DNA of 5,172 nt from Chloroflexota bacterium. GTDB lineage: Bacteria > Chloroflexota > Anaerolineae > 4572-78 > J111. The DNA lies in NCBI GenBank assembly GCA_003695455.1, contig RFJF01000805.1:1-5172 (forward strand). Reading direction: 5' to 3'. The notes under the pieces are model-generated. The model did no database searches, was not told where the DNA came from, and saw only the letters and a list, made by a program, of their open reading frames with translations. A program made the translations under genes and the position numbers. Of the stretch, positions 1-4,240 are shown one piece after another; the stretch's first letter is position 1, and the number at the start of each line of letters is the position of its first letter.

Positions 1-597
1 CAATTCGGCTTCAAATTCCTGCCGGTGAACAAGGTTGTAGTGCGGTTGCAAGCTTTGGTAGCCGGATACGCCCATGGCGCTGCTCACGGCCAGCGCCTGC
101 CTGAGTTGCATGGCCGAGTGATTTGAGCAGCCCAGATACCGCACCTTGCCCTGTTGCACCATATCTTCAAAGGCGCGGAACGTTTCTTCCAGCGGAGTAT
201 TTTCGTCGGGCCAGTGACTTTGGTACAGGTCAATGGTTTCTACCTGCAAACGGCGCAGGCTGTCTTCTACGGCGCGCATCAGGTGGCTGCGGCTTAACCC
301 CTCGCCGTCCGGGCCATCCCACATGCGGCCCCGGGCTTTGGTGGCGATGATAATTTTGCCGGCGGCGTTCCGCTCTTTAAGCCACTCGCCAATCCAGCTT
401 TCGGCCACGCCGCCATCGTTGCCCTCGACCCAAAATGAGTAAACATCGGCGGTGTCAAAAAAATTGATGCCCTGTTCAACCGCCCAATCCATGACTGCAA
501 ACGAATCTTGCTTGTTGCACGTCCAGCCCATTGTCATGGTTCCCAGACAGAGCCGGGATACGTTCAGACTGGTGTTACCCAAAATTTTGTATTCCAT
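1..597 (-). CDS. Aldo/keto reductase, N-terminal 199 residues (C-terminus beyond left edge)
   Basis: A cytoplasmic NAD(P)H-dependent oxidoreductase of the aldo/keto reductase superfamily, which reduces aldehydes or ketones on a (beta/alpha)8 barrel. The frame is open from an ATG at 597 to the left edge. The N-terminus MEYKILGNTSLNVSRLCLG is typical of the family. The catalytic tetrad is all visible: Asp48 and Tyr53 (in FFDTADVYS), Lys87 (in IIIATKARG) and His128 (in LYQSHWPD). The cofactor-side segment LGCSN (155-159) and a QPHYNLVHR segment (184-192) are also present. The visible part is about 60% of a usual 310-340 residue enzyme, so the end is missing only because the window stops. GAGG at 606-609, 8 nt upstream, supports the start. 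The gene begins 15 bp after the stop of the upstream maturase, so the two are probably one operon. The substrate cannot be predicted from the sequence. Confidence 0.93.
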   Translation of the reverse strand, partial: MEYKILGNTSLNVSRLCLGTMTMGWTCNKQDSFAVMDWAVEQGINFFDTADVYSFWVEGNDGGVAESWIGEWLKERNAAGKIIIATKARGRMWDGPDGEGLSRSHLMRAVEDSLRRLQVETIDLYQSHWPDENTPLEETFRAFEDMVQQGKVRYLGCSNHSAMQLRQALAVSSAMGVSGYQSLQPHYNLVHRQEFEAEL

Positions 598-612
598 TGA
601 TTACGCCTCGAT

Positions 613-1962
613 TTAATTTTTGCCGTGACACTGCTTGTATTTTTTGCCGCTGCCACAGGGGCAGGGGTCGTTGCGCGCGGCTTGGCTGAACAACTCTGCC
701 ATTTTGCGCTCTTCAGCGGCAAACCAACGCATAATTTCGGCCGGTGCGCGCTGGTGATTTAACAAATTAGCCATCATTTGCATGGGCTGGCTCACGTGGT
801 TGAAGAACAGTTTGTAACCGGCGCACAAATAATTCAGGCCCGGTTGGCCGGTGGGGGTGTTGATAAAGCGATTGCGCGGGCAGCCACCGTGGCAGGCGTG
901 CCGCACCTGGCAGGCCCGGCAATATTCCGGCAGCGAGTCCAGCTTGTCTTGCCCAAACTTGCGCTGCTGCTCCGATGCCACCAGTTCGATGATGTGGGTT
1001 TCAGTAATGTTACCCAGCCGGTAATCCGGTTCTACGTAGTGGTCGCAGGCGTACAGGTCGCCGTTGTGTTCCAGGGCCAGCGCGTTGCCGCAGGTAGGCG
1101 CAAACACGCACAGGCTGTGCTGGCCCATCCAACTGCCCAGCGTTACATCGAACAACTGCACATATACCTGGCCCACATCGCGCCGCACCCATTCATCAAA
1201 AATGGTCGTTAAAAAGCGGCCGTACTGTTCGGCCTGCACCGAGCGCGCTGTAACCAGGTTGCCGGCCTGCACGTACAGCGGGCGGTCATTGCCGGGCCGG
1301 GCGCTCCAGCCCAAGTTTGCCAGCGGCAGCACCGGTTCGGTGGCACGTTCAACAATGGGAATAAACTGGATGAATTGGGCTTCAAGTTCGTCCCGGAAAA
1401 AGTGGTACACGTCCAGCGGATAATCGGCGTTGGCGGCGTGTACGGTACACAAAATGTTAACATCAACCTGATGTTTTTTAAGAAAATTCCAGCCGCGCAT
1501 CACCTGCTCAAACGAACCCTGCCCGCCCTTGTTCACCCGGTAGGCGTTGTGCAATTGGCGCGGGCCGTCCACGCTGAGCCCAATCAGAAAGTTGTGCTGT
1601 TTGAAAAAGGCGCACCACGCGTCATCCAGTTGGGTGCCGTTGGTTTGCAGGCTGTGCAAAATTGACTGGCCGGGCTGTTTGTAATGCTCCGCCAGTTCTA
1701 CCACCCGCCTGAAAAAATCCAGCCCCATCAGTGTTGGCTCGCCGCCCTGCCAGGCCAGGTTGACCTCCGGCGTCCGCTGTGATTCAAGCATTTGTTTGAT
1801 GTATGTTTCCAGCAGGTCATCGGCCATTCTAAAGCGGCTGCCGGGGTAGAGCATTTCTTTGGACAGAAAGAAGCAATATTTGCAATCCAGGTTGCAAATA
1901 GCACCGGTGGGTTTGCCCAGCACGTGAAACGCGGGCGGTGCGTTTTTGGGAAAAGTCAACAT
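613..1962 (-). CDS. Radical SAM/SPASM anaerobic sulfatase-maturase-like protein with C-terminal SEC-C motif
   Basis: A 449-residue cytoplasmic iron-sulfur enzyme resembling anaerobic sulfatase-maturating enzymes (anSME), which oxidise a Cys or Ser of a sulfatase to formylglycine. The radical SAM cluster motif CX3CX2C is C23, C27, C30, and GGEP lies at 73-76. The SPASM region has cysteines at 285, 291, 306, 348, 351, 357, 361 and 380, whose spacing fits the eight auxiliary-cluster ligands known in anSME. Asp307, directly after C306 (ACDHY), matches the position of the proposed catalytic base. The core ends near residue 400. The tail carries a SEC-C zinc motif (DPCPCGSGKKYKQCHG, 432-447; C434, C436, C445, H446), giving a protein longer than the roughly 370-400 residues usual for the family. 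The start is ATG at 1962 with GAGGT at 1967-1971. An aldo/keto reductase follows 15 bp downstream. No sulfatase or precursor peptide is seen, so another peptide or protein substrate remains possible. Confidence 0.92.
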   Translation of the reverse strand: MLTFPKNAPPAFHVLGKPTGAICNLDCKYCFFLSKEMLYPGSRFRMADDLLETYIKQMLESQRTPEVNLAWQGGEPTLMGLDFFRRVVELAEHYKQPGQSILHSLQTNGTQLDDAWCAFFKQHNFLIGLSVDGPRQLHNAYRVNKGGQGSFEQVMRGWNFLKKHQVDVNILCTVHAANADYPLDVYHFFRDELEAQFIQFIPIVERATEPVLPLANLGWSARPGNDRPLYVQAGNLVTARSVQAEQYGRFLTTIFDEWVRRDVGQVYVQLFDVTLGSWMGQHSLCVFAPTCGNALALEHNGDLYACDHYVEPDYRLGNITETHIIELVASEQQRKFGQDKLDSLPEYCRACQVRHACHGGCPRNRFINTPTGQPGLNYLCAGYKLFFNHVSQPMQMMANLLNHQRAPAEIMRWFAAEERKMAELFSQAARNDPCPCGSGKKYKQCHGKN

Positions 1963-2003
1963 TTTTACCTCGTGGAAAAACGAATGGCCTGATGACAGAG
2001 AGA

Positions 2004-2031
2004 ATTTTACTCAAATCTGCGGAGGGGTCAA
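2004..2031 (-). promoter_or_regulatory. Predicted sigma70 promoter of the maturase-reductase operon
   Basis: On the minus strand TTGACC (2026-2031) is followed after 16 bp by TAAAAT (2004-2009). Both hexamers are close to consensus. Transcription would begin near 1997 and give a leader of about 35 nt that includes the GAGGT ribosome binding site. This is prediction from pattern only. Confidence 0.55.
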
Positions 2032-2047
2032 CCCGGCCTCAAAAAAT

Positions 2048-2087
2048 GGTAATTTTACCGGGCCAATGGAGGGTAAAAGCAGGTAAA
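2048..2087. promoter_or_regulatory. Cluster of GGTAA boxes, candidate regulator site
   Basis: GGTAA occurs at 2048-2052, 2072-2076 and 2082-2086, and its complement TTACC at 2055-2059. The first pair forms the inverted repeat GGTAA-TT-TTACC (2048-2059). The last two are exactly 10 bp apart, about one helical turn. They lie between the divergent maturase and GNAT promoters, upstream of both, where an activator or repressor could act. The function is inferred from position only, and AT-rich DNA can produce such patterns by chance. Confidence 0.3.
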
Positions 2088-2110
2088 CAAATTGTGTTGA
2101 TTGCAATTTG
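2088..2110. repeat. 7-bp inverted repeat overlapping the GNAT promoter
   Basis: CAAATTG (2088-2094) and CAATTTG (2104-2110) are perfect inverted arms with a 9-bp spacer. The right arm overlaps the proposed -35 element of the downstream acetyltransferase gene and an 8-bp palindrome ATTGCAAT (2100-2107). This geometry would suit a dimeric repressor operator. Confidence 0.3.
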
Positions 2111-2129
2111 AGGCCGGTTTCGATAAAAT
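2101..2129 (+). promoter_or_regulatory. Possible promoter of the GNAT gene
   Basis: TTGCAA (2101-2106) and TAAAAT (2124-2129) are separated by 17 bp. The start of transcription would fall near 2136, only about 16 nt before the GTG start, with the AGGAG site at 2137-2141 at the very 5' end of the message. This short leader makes the assignment uncertain. Confidence 0.35.
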
Positions 2130-2151
2130 TTATGGCAGGAGATGCAGCGCC

Positions 2152-2685
2152 GTGACTGAATTAGGAACATTTAAAACCCGTTCCGGGCAGATTGTGACCC
2201 TGCGTTTTATTTGTCCGGACGACGCGCCTCTGCTGGCTGATTTTTTTGACCGGTTATCGTACGAATCTCGGCGGTTGCGTTTTCATTTGTACACCACAAA
2301 AATCTCCAAAGCCCGAATTTGGGATGAAGCCCGCAAACTGTCAGACCTGAATCCGCAATTGCAGGTTGCCATTGCAGCTACTATTTTTGAACCTGACCGT
2401 ACTGAGCAGATAGTAGGCGTGGCCCGGTTTGTACGGGCCACGCCTGCCGCCACCGAAGCCGAAGTGGCGGTGGTGGTTCGCGATGATTTTCAGCGGAAGG
2501 GGCTGGGCAAGCATCTGTTGCTCAAGTTGGCTGAACATGCCAGAGAAATGGGGGTTACCCATTTTACGGCGTGGGTGCTGGCAGAAAACGTACGGTTGAT
2601 GAAACTGATTCGGGGGTTGGAAATCAAGGGGCTGGAAAAAGAGACCCGGTACGGCGAAACCCGCATTCGCGCCCCTATTGATTGA
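2152..2685 (+). CDS. GNAT family N-acetyltransferase, single domain
   Basis: A 177-residue cytoplasmic acetyltransferase that would transfer acetyl from acetyl-CoA to an amine. The acetyl-CoA pyrophosphate-binding loop is QRKGLG at residues 114-119, after the beta-strand AEVAVVVRDDF. The later segment VLAENVRLMKLIRGLEIKG (from residue 142) corresponds to the NxxMLxLxxxxGF motif. The N-terminal half, with LSYESRRLRF (35-44), resembles the GNAT domain of Pat-like protein acetyltransferases, but the regulatory or acyl-CoA synthetase-like domains of those are absent, so a protein-lysine substrate is only a suggestion. GTG at 2152 is chosen because AGGAG (2137-2141) lies 10 nt upstream. An in-frame TTG at 2101 would add 17 poorly conserved-looking residues and has no ribosome binding site. 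The last 11 bp overlap the end of the convergent acetyltransferase gene. A strong inverted repeat lies inside the gene at 2415-2445. Confidence 0.9.
   Translation: MTELGTFKTRSGQIVTLRFICPDDAPLLADFFDRLSYESRRLRFHLYTTKISKARIWDEARKLSDLNPQLQVAIAATIFEPDRTEQIVGVARFVRATPAATEAEVAVVVRDDFQRKGLGKHLLLKLAEHAREMGVTHFTAWVLAENVRLMKLIRGLEIKGLEKETRYGETRIRAPID
2415..2445. repeat. Perfect 12-bp inverted repeat inside the GNAT coding sequence
   Basis: AGGCGTGGCCCG (2415-2426) and CGGGCCACGCCT (2434-2445) are exact reverse complements with a 7-nt loop GTTTGTA. A T-G wobble and a further G-C pair extend the stem to 2413-2447. The arms are GC-rich, so the RNA hairpin would be very stable. No T-run follows on either strand, so it does not look like an intrinsic terminator. 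It encodes the end of one beta-strand and the variable loop before the acetyl-CoA motif strand. Confidence 0.85.
2675..2685. other. 11-bp tail-to-tail overlap of two convergent acetyltransferase genes
   Basis: The plus-strand gene ends with TGA at 2683-2685 and the minus-strand gene ends with TAG on the complement of 2675-2677. The two coding regions therefore share 11 bp, and no terminator hairpin with a T-run is seen around the junction. Transcripts from the two sides would be expected to run into each other. Confidence 0.9.
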
Positions 2686-3538
2686 AGTAGCGAATCATTT
2701 CAATCCGGTGGAACATTTCCAGGTACCCCATTTCTTTAAAGCTGGGCCAGTGGGGGTCATCCAGCGGTAAATTTTCGGTTTTGGTATCCTGCGCCGGGTG
2801 TTGCTTGTGCAGATGGTGCAGCAGAACCCGGCTCACGTCTTGCGGATTGCCGGCTTCGGTTTGGATGACCAGCCGGCCCAGTTGAAAGACCGTGTTCTGG
2901 TACACCAGCCAGCCGTGGCTGCCGTCGGGCAGAGTGGCGCGGACAGCCGCCAGGTTGCCGGCGTTCAGCAGAGATTCGGTTTCATCCACCCAACTTGGCA
3001 CCGACCTGCGGCGGGCCAGTAATTCTGTGGCCTCGTCGTAACCCAAAAATTCAACGTCGGCCGGCGGCACATCGGTTTGTGGCGGCCCCGGCGGGCGTCG
3101 CAGCACCAGCAGTTCGCGGGTGGGGGTGAAGCCCTTTTTTGAAAACAGCGAGTGCGCCGGTACGTTGTCTTTGATTACCTCAATAATAATGTAATCCAGC
3201 CCCTTTTGTTGGGCCTGTTGCATCAAGTGGTTGACCATCGTGTTGCCGGTTCCTCGCCGGCGGTTACTGCGAATGACACCCAGCCGCGTAATCCAGGCCC
3301 GGCCGGGCCGAACCCCCAACATGCCCAGCCCCAACACCTCGTTGCCGTCTACCGCCACCGCCGAGGCATCCATGTCAACATCATAATTTAAAACATATTC
3401 CCGCAGTTTGTTGGCGTTCATGGGCATGGGCACCATGTAATCTACGCGGGTGTGGTTGTAGGCCTCTGTTAATTCTTCAAAGGTAAAGGCGCTGGCCGGA
3501 ATCAAGTCAATCTTGTTTGTTGAATTTGTGTCAGCCAT
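2675..3538 (-). CDS. GNAT family acetyltransferase with a degenerate second GNAT-like half
   Basis: A 287-residue cytoplasmic protein. The N-terminal half (about 12-150) is a GNAT fold: a strand with WITRLGVIRS (82-91), the acetyl-CoA loop RRRGTG (93-98), then LDYIIIEVIKDNVPAHSLF and the KKGF turn (134-137). After a Pro-rich linker (148-160, RRPPGPPQTDVPP) the C-terminal half carries a strand FQLGRLVIQ, a helix with RVLLHHLHKQ and an end segment with DPHWPSFKEMGYLEMFHRIEM, which looks like the last elements of a second GNAT unit without an acetyl-CoA loop. Tandem GNAT proteins with one inactive half are known. The substrate cannot be predicted. ATG at 3538 is preferred. An in-frame GTG at 3598 would add 20 residues with no family resemblance, and neither start has a strong ribosome binding site. 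The receiver gene lies 105 bp upstream on the same strand, so co-transcription is possible. Confidence 0.85.
   Translation of the reverse strand: MADTNSTNKIDLIPASAFTFEELTEAYNHTRVDYMVPMPMNANKLREYVLNYDVDMDASAVAVDGNEVLGLGMLGVRPGRAWITRLGVIRSNRRRGTGNTMVNHLMQQAQQKGLDYIIIEVIKDNVPAHSLFSKKGFTPTRELLVLRRPPGPPQTDVPPADVEFLGYDEATELLARRRSVPSWVDETESLLNAGNLAAVRATLPDGSHGWLVYQNTVFQLGRLVIQTEAGNPQDVSRVLLHHLHKQHPAQDTKTENLPLDDPHWPSFKEMGYLEMFHRIEMIRYFNQ
3296..3309. repeat. 14-bp perfect GC palindrome
   Basis: GGCCCGGCCGGGCC is its own reverse complement. It lies inside the minus-strand acetyltransferase gene and encodes the RPGRAW segment just before the acetyl-CoA loop. It may simply follow from Pro/Gly/Ala codon choice. 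Confidence 0.8.
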
Positions 3539-3643
3539 AAAATTTTCACTGTTGCGAGGAAAGATGGTAATTTTCGGAGAAAAAATAAATCCCCGCACTT
3601 TTCAAGTTTTGGGGATGGATTGTTTCTGAAACGTGAAATATTG

Positions 3644-4027
3644 TTACGTGCCGGGCAAAAAAGCGGCAATTTGGTCAGGAAAGGCGCGGGTGTTGATGGG
3701 TTTTGAAATAAAACCGTCGCAGCCGTAGGCTTCGGCCATTTCTTTGGCGGTGTCTTTGGGCCAGGCCGTTACGGCCACAATGGGTGTATTTTGCAGTTCA
3801 GGGATGCGTTTGATTAGCCCTACCAGCGTCTGCCCGTCAATATCCGGCAGGCCCAGGTCTACCACAATCAAATCCGGCAGCTCCTCAACCGCCGCTTTCA
3901 ACCCGGATTCACCGTCGGCCACATGCACAACCTGATGCCGGTTTACTTCAAGCAGGCGTTTGATGAGCAACGCATTCTGCTTGTTATCTTCAACCACCAG
4001 TATCTTGGAAATTGTTCTCACCCACAC
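3644..4027 (-). CDS. Stand-alone response regulator receiver (CheY/DivK-like)
   Basis: A 127-residue cytoplasmic phosphoacceptor domain that should receive phosphate from a histidine kinase or phosphotransfer protein and signal by protein contact, since no DNA-binding or enzymatic output domain follows. The acidic pocket is Glu13/Asp14 (LVVEDN), the phosphoacceptor is Asp57 (VVDLGLPDIDG), the switch Thr is Thr87 (VAVTAW) and the conserved Lys is Lys109 (FISKP). The EDNKQN start and the GCDGFISKPI segment resemble DivK-type receivers. No kinase lies in the window. The start is uncertain: GTG codons stand at 4027 and 4021, no ATG lies near the N-terminus, and no ribosome binding site precedes 4027. 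The predicted promoter would leave a leader of only about 10 nt. The gene may be transcribed together with the acetyltransferase 105 bp downstream. Confidence 0.93.
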   Translation of the reverse strand: MWVRTISKILVVEDNKQNALLIKRLLEVNRHQVVHVADGESGLKAAVEELPDLIVVDLGLPDIDGQTLVGLIKRIPELQNTPIVAVTAWPKDTAKEMAEAYGCDGFISKPINTRAFPDQIAAFLPGT

Positions 4028-4043
4028 TCAGAAAATTTGTTGC

Positions 4044-4071
4044 AGTATAGCATAATCAAAAAAAAGTCCAA
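4044..4071 (-). promoter_or_regulatory. Predicted extended -10 promoter of the receiver gene
   Basis: On the minus strand TTGGAC (4066-4071) and TATACT (4044-4049) are 16 bp apart, and TG one base before the -10 element (TGCTATACT) makes it an extended -10. The spacer contains a run of eight T. Transcription would begin near 4037. Confidence 0.6.
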
Positions 4072-4079
4072 AATTTTGG
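4068..4079. promoter_or_regulatory. 12-bp perfect palindrome over the receiver -35, candidate operator
   Basis: CCAAAATTTTGG is its own reverse complement and covers the outer part of the -35 element of the receiver promoter, 29 bp before the -35 of the divergent promoter. A symmetric site at this place would suit a dimeric repressor or a regulator of both genes. The function is inferred from position. Confidence 0.45.
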
Positions 4080-4108
4080 CAGATAGATATGTTAGGTCAT
4101 TCATCCCA

Positions 4109-4137
4109 TTGACGCTGCGCGGCCAACAGTTTATAAT
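4109..4137 (+). promoter_or_regulatory. Strong predicted sigma70 promoter for the exported-protein gene
   Basis: TTGACG (4109-4114) and a consensus TATAAT (4132-4137) are separated by the optimal 17 bp. This is the best promoter in the window. Transcription would begin near 4144 and give a leader of almost 100 nt before the start codon. Confidence 0.7.
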
Positions 4138-4145
4138 TTTTTGTA

Positions 4146-4184
4146 GCGCAGAGCGCCACAGATTTTTGCCGGTTGTCCGCCGGC
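4146..4184 (+). other. Two small hairpins in the leader of the exported-protein gene
   Basis: GCGC-AGA-GCGC (4146-4156) and GCCGG-N7-CCGGC (4168-4184) can each fold in the predicted leader RNA. Neither is followed by a T-run, and no riboswitch class was recognised. The rest of 4028-4240 holds the two divergent promoters, the palindrome and the ribosome binding site AGGGA at 4229-4233, with no further gene seen. Confidence 0.4.
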
Positions 4185-4240
4185 GTTGCCCTTTAAAATC
4201 AGAACAAAAAGCCAAACTTTGCATACTCAGGGATGTGAAC

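Noticed and set aside
294..500. 68-residue minus-strand frame in the first 600 bp
   Set aside because: It is a different frame of the same strand as the aldo/keto reductase, whose catalytic tetrad is intact in the continuous frame from 597 to the edge.
778..1212. 144-residue open frame on the plus strand opposite the maturase gene
   Set aside because: It lies fully antisense to a gene with complete catalytic motifs, has no ribosome binding site and its composition fits a shadow of GC-rich coding DNA. The frame at 1064-1423 is rejected for the same reason.
2101..2151. N-terminal extension of the GNAT from TTG at 2101
   Set aside because: No ribosome binding site precedes it, the residues added do not look like the family, and AGGAG is well placed for the GTG at 2152.
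2046..3574. The 11-mer ATGGTAATTTT occurs at 2046-2056 and 3564-3574, upstream of two minus-strand genes
   Set aside because: A few repeated 11-mers are expected by chance in 5 kb, the flanks differ, and the distances to the genes are not alike.
3575..3595. Hairpin CGGAGA ... TCCCCG considered as a terminator after the receiver gene
   Set aside because: The stem is only 6 bp with a wobble pair, the T-run is in the loop and not after the stem on the minus strand, and the plus-strand reading has no T-run directly after it.
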